Translations under genes and position numbers: made by a program
Notes under the pieces: generated by a model
What the model saw: the letters and a program-made list of their open reading frames with translations, nothing else
Told to the model about the DNA's origin: nothing
The model's database searches: none
Origin: an uncultured Acetatifactor sp.
Lineage (GTDB): Bacteria; Bacillota; Clostridia; Lachnospirales; Lachnospiraceae
NCBI GenBank assembly: GCA_910586775.1
Contig: CAJUJN010000050.1
Location: 1 to 30,876, forward strand
Direction of reading: 5' to 3'
DNA: 30,876 nucleotides
Shown: positions 7,508 to 13,777 of the stretch, piece by piece
Layout of the letters: each line of letters begins with the position of its first letter
Position numbering within the stretch: the stretch's first letter is position 1

Positions 7508-7695
7508 TCACAGATTTCCCCAGCCACTCTTTCTATTCTTGAAATAATACTCCCTGTCATGCTCGTTGGCCTCACGCAGTACCCTGCACGGAGTCCCCGC
7601 TGCCATCACATTGGAGGGCAGATCCTTTGTCACTATGCTGCCCGCACCCACTACCACATTATCCCCGACTGTAATGCAGGGCAGAAAAGAGGCAG
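7508..7695 (-). pseudogene. C-terminal remnant of a maltose/galactoside-type O-acetyltransferase
   Basis: Reading the minus strand in the frame that ends at TGA 7510-7508 gives FLPCITVGDNVVVGAGSIV, then TKDLPSNVMAAGTPCRVLRE and a tail ending RKSGWGNL. This is the last part of the left-handed beta-helix and the C-terminal tail of the sugar O-acetyltransferase (Maa/LacA) family. Complete members are about 185-205 residues; only about 60 codons remain and there is no start codon or ribosome site. The 5' three quarters are missing and the remnant directly abuts the deoC stop codon. The intact terminator downstream suggests the loss was at the 5' side only. A product is unlikely. Confidence 0.85.
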
Positions 7696-7725
7696 TTAAA
7701 TGCGCTCACAAGTGCATGAACCGGA
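7691..7725. repeat. Repeat-like sequence at the deoC/acetyltransferase junction
   Basis: The plus-strand core AAATGCGCTCACAAGTGCAT resembles AAATGCGTTCACGAGTACAT at about 4908-4927 with three differences, and flanking bases are also similar. It encodes the last codons of deoC and marks the junction with the truncated gene. Confidence 0.6.
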
Positions 7726-8382
7726 AGCGGTATCCGTATCTTTCATAATCTTGATCAGACGGCTTGTTCCCAGGCGGTCCGCGCCAAGGCTCATGAATTC
7801 TTCCGCATCCTCAAAGGAAGAAATGCCGCCGGCTGCCTTTATCTTTACCGCTTTTCCGACGTGGGCCCTCATAAGCTTTACGTCGGCAAAGGTAGCGCCG
7901 GCCGCGGAAAATCCGGTGGATGTTTTAATGTACTCGGCCCCTGCCTTTGTGACGATTTCACACATTCTAATCTTCTCTTCCTCCGTCAGAAGGCAGGTTT
8001 CTATGATAACCTTTAAAATCTTTCCTCCGCAGGCTTCACGGACCCGGCGAATCTCTTCTTCCACCTCCTGATATCTCTGATCCTTCAGGTATCCAATATT
8101 GATCACCATATCGATTTCCTGCGCGCCGTTAGCAACGGCATCTTTTGTCTCAAACACTTTCACTGCCGTAGTACTGTATCCGTTAGGAAAACCAATCACG
8201 GTACAGACGGGCAGCCTGCCTGCAACATATTCCGCCGCCTGCTTTACATACGCAGCCGGAATGCAGGCGGAGGCCGTTCCATATTTCATTCCATCGTCAA
8301 GTATCTGACGTATTTCCGTCCAACCAGCCGTCTGTGCCAAGAGAGTATGATCTACAATTTTTAAAATATCCTTCTTTTCCAT
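7696..8382 (-). CDS. deoC: Deoxyribose-phosphate aldolase
   Basis: The 228-residue cytoplasmic enzyme should cleave 2-deoxyribose 5-phosphate to acetaldehyde and glyceraldehyde 3-phosphate in deoxynucleoside catabolism. The class I aldolase residues are visible: Schiff-base Lys153 in YIKTSTGF, Lys182 in IKAAGG, and the acidic partner Asp91 in EIDMVIN. The start at 8382 (MEKKDILKIVDHTLL) follows AAAGGGCGGAT; the frame is open 41 codons further but without support. The last residues (DTDTASGSCTCERI) look atypical for the family and are encoded by a repeat-like sequence, so the native C-terminus has probably been replaced where the gene joined the acetyltransferase remnant. The catalytic core is intact, so activity is plausible. 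Confidence 0.93.
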   Translation of the reverse strand: MEKKDILKIVDHTLLAQTAGWTEIRQILDDGMKYGTASACIPAAYVKQAAEYVAGRLPVCTVIGFPNGYSTTAVKVFETKDAVANGAQEIDMVINIGYLKDQRYQEVEEEIRRVREACGGKILKVIIETCLLTEEEKIRMCEIVTKAGAEYIKTSTGFSAAGATFADVKLMRAHVGKAVKIKAAGGISSFEDAEEFMSLGADRLGTSRLIKIMKDTDTASGSCTCERI

Positions 8383-8523
8383 ATCCGCCCTTTCTTTCTG
8401 ATACCCTTTTACCTCTTTTGACCCTGCAAAAGCTGCATCCCCTAACATGGCATCCATTTCTTTCTCATCTATAATAGTCCAAAAACAAAAAATCCCTGCC
8501 CTCAAACACTTGAAGCCAAGTCA

Positions 8524-8552
8524 ATTATAGCATCAATATGTAAACTTTTCCA
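8524..8552 (-). promoter_or_regulatory. Candidate deoC promoter
   Basis: On the minus strand TGGAAA (8552-8547) and TATAAT (8529-8524) are 17 nt apart. The -10 is perfect and the -35 weak. The leader would be about 135 nt. Confidence 0.45.
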
Positions 8553-8580
8553 TCCTTTTCCTCCGAAAATGTGTCCGGTT

Positions 8581-8613
8581 TTACAAAGGGACCATCTTAA
8601 AACAGACGGCCCC
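8581..8613 (-). terminator. Terminator after the NhaC-family antiporter
   Basis: On the minus strand GGGGCCGTC (8613-8605) pairs with GATGGTCCC (8596-8588), including two G-T pairs, followed by TTTGTAA. The T-run is short. Confidence 0.55.
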
Positions 8614-8672
8614 TTCATTCAGCGTTTTTTCGTGCCTCTATTCCGTTTGCTGCATTTTACGGAATTCAGAGT

Positions 8673-10286
8673 TCACTTCTGTTTCTTCCCTTGGGTCATC
8701 CTGATTCCAAACAAAGTCGCTACCATCAGCAGAATTGCCACTGGAAGCATAATCAAAGCGTTAGGCACAAAGCCAGCAATCAGGTATGCTGCAAAACTCA
8801 CTGCCGCCGCAACTACCGCATATGGCAACTGCGTGGACACATGATCCACATGGTCACACTGCGCTCCCGCTGACGCCATAATCGTAGTATCGGAAATCGG
8901 TGAGCAGTGGTCACCGCAGACAGCGCCGGCCATACAAGCCGAAACACACACCACACCCAACGGATCCGTCAGCGGAAATACGCTCAGCGTAATAGGAATC
9001 AGGATACCGAAGGTACCCCAGCTGGTTCCCGTAGCAAATGCCAGAAAACAGCCGATCAGGAACACCACCGCAGGCAGGAAGGCCTGAAACGCTCCCGCGG
9101 AGCTTTTGACCACATCCGCCACAAACTCTCCTGCCCCCAGCGAATCCGTCATGGCCTTCAGAGACCAGGCAAAGGTCAAAATCAGAATAGCTGGTACCAT
9201 GGCACGAAACCCTTCGGGAATACAGTCCATAGTCTCCCGGAAAGTCATAGTCTTTCTCAGGCAATAATATACCACCGTAAATGCCAGTGCAAACACAGAA
9301 CCCAGCATCAGTCCCACAGACGCATCTGAATTGGAAAATGCTTCCACAAAGGATGCCCCCTCAAAGAATCCGCCGGAATAAATCATGCCAATGACACAAC
9401 AAAAGATAAGCACTGCTATGGGCAGCACCAGGTCCAGTACAATTCCCTTTTTCTCATCTTTGGCTGCTGCCGCACCCGCATAGGGATTCCTGCCGTTAAA
9501 CAAATCCCCGTTAAATTTGGCCTTCTCCTCAAATTTTGTCATAGGACCGAATTCCACTTTCATCACGACCATACCAATCATCATGACTATAGTGAGGATA
9601 GCATAGAAATTGAAAGGGATCGCCCGGATAAACAGCGTCAGCCCATTGCCGTCCTCCACATAGCTGGCAACCGCCGCAGCCCAGGAGGAAATAGGAGCAA
9701 TGATACACACCGGCGCAGCTGTAGCGTCAATCAGGTAGGCAAGCTTCACCCTGGAGACCCTGTGCTTGTCCGTCACGGGCCGCATCACGGAACCTACGGT
9801 AAGACAATTAAAATAATCATCGATAAAAATCAGCACTCCAAGTGCCACGGTGGCAAGCTGAGCGCCCACCCGGCTTTTGATATGCTGTGCTGCCCAGCGT
9901 CCGAAGGCAGCGGAGCCTCCGGCTTTGTTCATCAGGGAAACCATGGCTCCCAGAATCACCAGAAATACCAGGATACCGATATTGTACCCATCCGAAAGCA
10001 CTCCCACGATTCCGTCCTGAAATACATGGAGTACCGTTCCCTCAAAAGAATAGGCCGAATAGAGCAGCCCGCCCATCAGAATCCCTACAAACAATGAGGA
10101 ATACACCTCTTTGGTGATAAGTGCCAACCCGATGGCAATCACCGGCGGCAGCAGCGCCCATATCGTACCGTAGAATCCGCCGCCCTCCGCGGCAGTCACA
10201 CCGTCACCGGCCAGTAACGGCCCCACAAACGCCGCCACCAGAATGACTGTCAGCAATACACCCTTGACTACATTCGATTTCTTCAT
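8673..10286 (-). CDS. NhaC-family Na+/H+ (or substrate/cation) antiporter
   Basis: The 537-residue membrane protein has about 11-12 hydrophobic segments. Recognisable NhaC/COG1757 blocks include IDDYFNCLTVGSVMRPVTDKH near residue 155, TGTSWGTFGILIPI near 415, and CMAGAVCGDHCSPISDTTIM near 455. The family exchanges Na+ or organic anions for protons at the cytoplasmic membrane; members include NhaC and malate/lactate antiporters such as MleN, so the substrate is open. A long hydrophilic loop lies at about residues 245-280. The start at 10286 (MKKSNVVKG) has GAGAGGAGA about 12 nt upstream; an ATG 11 codons earlier is an alternative, and the earliest one falls in the dispersed repeat. A possible attenuated leader lies upstream. 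Confidence 0.88.
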   Translation of the reverse strand: MKKSNVVKGVLLTVILVAAFVGPLLAGDGVTAAEGGGFYGTIWALLPPVIAIGLALITKEVYSSLFVGILMGGLLYSAYSFEGTVLHVFQDGIVGVLSDGYNIGILVFLVILGAMVSLMNKAGGSAAFGRWAAQHIKSRVGAQLATVALGVLIFIDDYFNCLTVGSVMRPVTDKHRVSRVKLAYLIDATAAPVCIIAPISSWAAAVASYVEDGNGLTLFIRAIPFNFYAILTIVMMIGMVVMKVEFGPMTKFEEKAKFNGDLFNGRNPYAGAAAAKDEKKGIVLDLVLPIAVLIFCCVIGMIYSGGFFEGASFVEAFSNSDASVGLMLGSVFALAFTVVYYCLRKTMTFRETMDCIPEGFRAMVPAILILTFAWSLKAMTDSLGAGEFVADVVKSSAGAFQAFLPAVVFLIGCFLAFATGTSWGTFGILIPITLSVFPLTDPLGVVCVSACMAGAVCGDHCSPISDTTIMASAGAQCDHVDHVSTQLPYAVVAAAVSFAAYLIAGFVPNALIMLPVAILLMVATLFGIRMTQGKKQK

Positions 10287-10331
10287 GTTACAATCCGTCT
10301 CCTCTCTTTTTTCGTACATCTGCACTATCCC

Positions 10332-10377
10332 CATGCAAAAAGCCTATAGTGCAGGCCTGGCTGCTCCACTTTGCATG
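10332..10377. repeat. 46-bp dispersed repeat with inverted ends, copy 2
   Basis: It runs from CATGCAA to TTGCATG and matches 4821-4866 at 41 of 46 positions with no gaps. Its left end lies just upstream of the antiporter start region. Confidence 0.8.
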
Positions 10378-10463
10378 AAAATCTGGGGGGTTCACTGTGA
10401 AGATGCACACAAACCGCAAGGCGTGTCGCCTTTGGGCATGCAGTTTGGCGCACAGCTGTCTTG

Positions 10464-10489
10464 CCGAATAAGCAAGGGAGCTTATTCGG
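10464..10489. repeat. 10-bp perfect hairpin
   Basis: CCGAATAAGC (10464-10473) and GCTTATTCGG (10480-10489) pair perfectly around a 6-nt loop AAGGGA. No T-run follows on either strand. Another short hairpin, AAGGCG/CGCCTT, lies at about 10419-10433. Confidence 0.6.
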
Positions 10490-10528
10490 ACTGCGTGGTT
10501 TCCGCAGGCAAGTTACAGTTCTTTCACA

Positions 10529-10557
10529 GAAAAAGCCATGACACTCTCTGTCATGAC
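10529..10557 (-). terminator. Terminator or attenuator upstream of the antiporter gene
   Basis: On the minus strand GTCATGACA (10557-10549) pairs with TGTCATGGC (10543-10535) over a 5-nt loop, followed by five T residues (10534-10530). It may end the subtilase transcript. Because a strong promoter lies between it and the subtilase, it may instead be an attenuator in the antiporter leader. Confidence 0.75.
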
Positions 10558-10648
10558 TTCGTAAAGATACCCGACGGATCATAACAGCGCTCCGCCCCAT
10601 CAGGGACGACAGTCCGTGAAATATTCTTCTGTCAATGCTGTTATCATA
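10558..10648 (-). promoter_or_regulatory. Possible riboswitch-like leader of the antiporter gene
   Basis: On the minus strand ATAACAGC and GCTGTTAT can form an outer stem enclosing GACAG/CTGTC and GTCCC/GGGGC hairpins, a three-way-junction layout, directly before the terminator hairpin. An alternative ACGGA/TCCGT pairing exists. The 5' arm of the outer stem overlaps the -10 region, which weakens the idea of a transcribed stem. I do not recognise a known riboswitch class. Confidence 0.35.
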
Positions 10649-10671
10649 GACGAAAATTGTCGATATGTCAA
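10643..10671 (-). promoter_or_regulatory. Strong promoter of the antiporter gene
   Basis: On the minus strand TTGACA (10671-10666) and TATGAT (10648-10643) are separated by 17 nt. It lies just past the subtilase stop codon and about 360 nt before the antiporter start. Confidence 0.7.
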
Positions 10672-10735
10672 TTCCTTTTTAATATTTTTCAACAAATTTC
10701 ATACAAATGGTGATGCTGATGCAAACCTGAAAGCC

Positions 10736-11668
10736 TCAATGCAGCAGTCTCTCTATATTCAGCATTCCCCATCCCTGTTGATTCCATGGCAGACCCAAAT
10801 CTGTGGCTGTATACTGCAGCTTTCTCTTACATGCTTCATTGTTCATATAAGGATATTTCTGGAAAAACAGCGCCGATGCTCCCGACACCGCAGGAGTAGC
10901 CATGGAAGTACCGCTTTTCGCCATGTAGGGATTCCTTATCCTGCCGCCGAATCTGTGACAATGCACACTACAGGAGATAATATCTGTCCCGGGAGCCACC
11001 AGGTCCGGCTTCCGAATAACACGCCCGGCAAATCCCCTTCCTGAATATGTCTCACACCTTTTCGTGTTTCCCAATGCATAATTTCCGTCATGGCAGCCTA
11101 CCGTTACGGCCCGGCCGCTTCCTACTGCCGAAATACTGCCGTCTCCCGGTCCCTTGTTGCCGGCAGCGCATACCACCAGAATCCCCTCTTCCCACAACTC
11201 ATCCACTTTCCTCTGCAGAGCCCTTTCCCTGTCAGGCTCATCCAGGCTTCCGATTCCCACTGAAATATTCAGAATCCTTATCCTGTACTGAGACTTCACC
11301 TGCAGAACCCAATCCATACCCTCCAGCATAGCCCCTGTCTCTCCGTCACCTTTTTCATCCAGAACCTTTCCTATCACAAGATTTACCCCGGACGCTATTC
11401 CCCTGTACTGTCCTCCTGACAAACTGCCGTTTCCGCACAGAATCCCGCACACATGCGTTCCGTGTCCGTTATCGTCATACATTATATCTCTATTGCCGAT
11501 AAAATCCCGAAAGCACACCGGCCTGCCGTACAGGTCGGGATGATTTCCCAGTCCTGTATCAAGCACAGCCACCGTCACACCGCTGCCGTCAATTCCCTTC
11601 GGCACATTTCCGGCTATTAATTCTCTCACCCGCTGCATAATAAAAAAATTCCCGGCATACACTTTCAT
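10736..11668 (-). CDS. Subtilisin-family (S8) serine protease without signal peptide
   Basis: The 310-residue protein has a complete catalytic triad: Asp37 in VAVLDTG, His69 in NGHGTHVCG and Ser255 in SGTSMATP, with oxyanion Asn171 in AAGNKGPG. No signal peptide, prodomain or membrane segment is visible, so it resembles intracellular subtilases, although at least a dozen Cys residues is unusual. It is the last gene of the LRR block and lies about 70 nt after the secreted LRR gene. The start is unresolved. ATG 11668 lies in the loop of a 16-bp hairpin and ATG 11638 lies directly after the T-run of that hairpin; neither has a Shine-Dalgarno sequence. Possible substrates include surface-protein precursors, but nothing in the sequence shows this. 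Confidence 0.88.
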   Translation of the reverse strand: MKVYAGNFFIMQRVRELIAGNVPKGIDGSGVTVAVLDTGLGNHPDLYGRPVCFRDFIGNRDIMYDDNGHGTHVCGILCGNGSLSGGQYRGIASGVNLVIGKVLDEKGDGETGAMLEGMDWVLQVKSQYRIRILNISVGIGSLDEPDRERALQRKVDELWEEGILVVCAAGNKGPGDGSISAVGSGRAVTVGCHDGNYALGNTKRCETYSGRGFAGRVIRKPDLVAPGTDIISCSVHCHRFGGRIRNPYMAKSGTSMATPAVSGASALFFQKYPYMNNEACKRKLQYTATDLGLPWNQQGWGMLNIERLLH

Positions 11669-11689
11669 TTATTGTATGCCGGGAATTTT
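11642..11689 (-). terminator. 16-bp hairpin with T-run overlapping the subtilase start
   Basis: AAAATTCCCGGCATAC (11645-11660) is the perfect reverse complement of 11674-11689, with a 13-nt loop holding the subtilase ATG. On the minus strand a run of seven T residues (11648-11642) ends the stem, the form of an intrinsic terminator for the upstream LRR gene. Confidence 0.85.
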
Positions 11690-11697
11690 ACATTTGT

Positions 11698-11725
11698 TCT
11701 ATAGCTTTCATACCAATATGGGCAA
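11698..11725 (-). promoter_or_regulatory. Weak candidate promoter for the subtilase
   Basis: On the minus strand TTGCCC (11725-11720) and TATAGA (11703-11698) are 16 nt apart. Transcription would begin about where the 16-bp hairpin begins, making the hairpin the 5' end of the message. Confidence 0.3.
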
Positions 11726-11738
11726 CGTTATAAGAATC

Positions 11739-13766
11739 TCACATTCCTCCGCCGCATATCCCAATCACAGAAAGATAATTCGTCTCAAAACGGAATGCTT
11801 CCACACCGTCCACATCCACAAGTTCCACTGCCCGCTTCTCCAGCTGCCCGTTTCCGTCCAATGCAAAAAGCATCAGCTCCTGCCCTTTTAAGGCATCCGG
11901 AACAGGAAGCACCACGCTCAAGGTCTGCTTTCCCAACCTTTTCAGCGGAATGTTACTTTCATCAGTCAGCTCCAGATCATAAAGCAGCATGTCATCCGGA
12001 ACTGCGTCCTGGAATACTCGTTCAAACGCAGCTTCCATTGCAGCAGCGTCCTCTGTCTGACTTACATTCAAAGTATAACTTCTGTCTGCACCCTCCAAAG
12101 ATATCTTTCCTGTACTGAAATTATCAGCCACAGAAGTCCCAAACAGTGCCTCCAAACCCGTCACTGTCACGTCGGGAACCTGTTCTCCGGCATCGGACAC
12201 TCCGCGATAATCGCTGTTGGACAACCGCGTTGCGGAAGGCTCATAAGTATACTCCGCCTCGCCGCTCTCATAAGCAATGAGAGAATTTCCAAAGGCCTGA
12301 AGCCCCACTTTTTTCACAGAAGACGGCACAGACACCTCAGACATGGTATTCCCGAGAAATGCTCTGTCCTTAATTTCCTCCACATTTTTTCCAAGTACAA
12401 TCCGGCTCAGGTTACTGCAGCCTTCAAATGCCCCTTCGCCTACCACCAACAGACTGTCTGGAAGAGATACACTCTCTATCTCTGTATGATTCTGAAATAC
12501 TTCTCCCGCAATCACACGCACCCCTTCGGGAACAGCCACTTCCGCTGCGTTTCCGCGATAGGCAGCCAGTACGCCTCCTGTTACCAGGAAATCATCCTCC
12601 GCCGACACACTTTCGCCCTTCAGGAAATCTTCTACCCACATCGTAAGAGAAAATGCCTTCGGCTCCACACACATAACCGTATCCGGAAGCTCCACATCCC
12701 GCAGTTCGTCACAGTGATAGAAAGCGCCGAATCCAATATGCTCCACCCCATCCGGCAGAACAACGGACACTGCAGAACTTCTGGCAAAGGAAAACTCTCC
12801 TATTTCCTGAATTCCCGTCGGCAGAACCACATTACTCAATTCCGAATTGTTATAATATGCCTGGTCCGCCACGATTTTTCCATCGACAATCGTATACTTG
12901 GGAATCTCACCGTCCGGGCTGTCCGCAGATATAACACCGGCAGCCGTACCTGATTCCTGGCCCCCTTCACTCCCATACACCTCAAGCTGCATATTATTTA
13001 CCATAACCACAGCCCTGTTTCCTACTACATGGGTAGAGCCCAGCAGCTCTCCCTGCACTTCGGCAGGAACAGAAGACTCATTTGAATCAGATGTCCCTGA
13101 ACCGACAGAATCTGAGGCCGGCGGTTCCGAAGCCGAAGGCTGGGACGGGTCAGACACAGTACCTGAGGAACTATCCTCCGGAATCTCACCATACCCGGGC
13201 ATATCCTTCTGCCGCTCATAAAATGCCTGCGCAAAATCATCTGCCACCGAGCCTTCCTCACAGTGAATCGTAAGCTGGATACAGCCGTCAAATGCGGTCT
13301 CATGTATGCTTTTCGTCTCGTTAGGAATGCTGATATCCCTGAGCTTTATACAATCGCCAAAAGCCTGAATACCTACAGCGGTTACATTTGCAGGAAGTGT
13401 CATCTGCTCAAGTCCGGTACATTTCGTAAAGGCGTAATCTCCCACCTCACTTAAACCTCTCCCCAACACCACCGTATCCAGGTTTTCACATCCCCAGAAT
13501 GCATAAGGTTCAATGCGCTTGACAGAATTTGATAATACGACTAACTCTACATTCTTGTTATCTTCGAATGCACTTCTCCCTATAACTTCCACCGTATTGG
13601 GAATCGTCACATTCTTCTCACTGCCTCTGTACTTTACCAGCGTACTTCCTTCCATTCGAAAATCGGAGGCCGATGACTCAGCATCCGCCTCCGATACAGG
13701 AAGCAACATGATTATCAGCGTCACTATTATTGTCAGGACACTTAAAATACGCCTTTTCCTTCTCAT
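11739..13766 (-). CDS. Secreted BspA-like leucine-rich-repeat protein, no anchor
   Basis: The 675-residue protein begins with a signal peptide (MRRKRRILSVLTIIVTLIIM, probable cleavage after ADA near residue 28). A first LRR_5/BspA block covers about 30-175, with repeats such as VIGRSAFEDNKNVELVVLS. A Ser/Pro/Asp-rich linker follows (about 190-235), then a second LRR block (about 290-500). The last 130 residues form a domain shared with the 1696-residue neighbour, including LSVVLPVPDAL. The chain ends in GICGGGM with no sortase motif or membrane helix, so it is probably released or held non-covalently. ATG 13766 is chosen because GAAAGGAAAGC precedes it; a GTG at 13781 overlaps the stop of the upstream gene as GTGA. 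The tight junction implies translational coupling. Confidence 0.88.
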   Translation of the reverse strand: MRRKRRILSVLTIIVTLIIMLLPVSEADAESSASDFRMEGSTLVKYRGSEKNVTIPNTVEVIGRSAFEDNKNVELVVLSNSVKRIEPYAFWGCENLDTVVLGRGLSEVGDYAFTKCTGLEQMTLPANVTAVGIQAFGDCIKLRDISIPNETKSIHETAFDGCIQLTIHCEEGSVADDFAQAFYERQKDMPGYGEIPEDSSSGTVSDPSQPSASEPPASDSVGSGTSDSNESSVPAEVQGELLGSTHVVGNRAVVMVNNMQLEVYGSEGGQESGTAAGVISADSPDGEIPKYTIVDGKIVADQAYYNNSELSNVVLPTGIQEIGEFSFARSSAVSVVLPDGVEHIGFGAFYHCDELRDVELPDTVMCVEPKAFSLTMWVEDFLKGESVSAEDDFLVTGGVLAAYRGNAAEVAVPEGVRVIAGEVFQNHTEIESVSLPDSLLVVGEGAFEGCSNLSRIVLGKNVEEIKDRAFLGNTMSEVSVPSSVKKVGLQAFGNSLIAYESGEAEYTYEPSATRLSNSDYRGVSDAGEQVPDVTVTGLEALFGTSVADNFSTGKISLEGADRSYTLNVSQTEDAAAMEAAFERVFQDAVPDDMLLYDLELTDESNIPLKRLGKQTLSVVLPVPDALKGQELMLFALDGNGQLEKRAVELVDVDGVEAFRFETNYLSVIGICGGGM

Positions 13767-13777
13767 ATGCTTTCCTT

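Larger units (their letters stand above)
10287..10735 (-). other. Structured intergenic region upstream of the antiporter
   Basis: These 449 bases have no convincing gene. In transcription order they contain a strong promoter, a roughly 107-nt foldable leader ending in a terminator-like hairpin, two further hairpins (10464-10489 and 10418-10434) and the second copy of the 46-bp repeat. A frame open at 10325-10600 on the minus strand consists entirely of these elements. Confidence 0.65.

Noticed and set aside
10325..10600. A 91-codon minus-strand frame upstream of the antiporter
   Set aside because: It is built from the terminator hairpin, other hairpins and the 46-bp repeat; it has no ribosome site and a Cys/Arg/His-rich translation typical of non-coding repeats.
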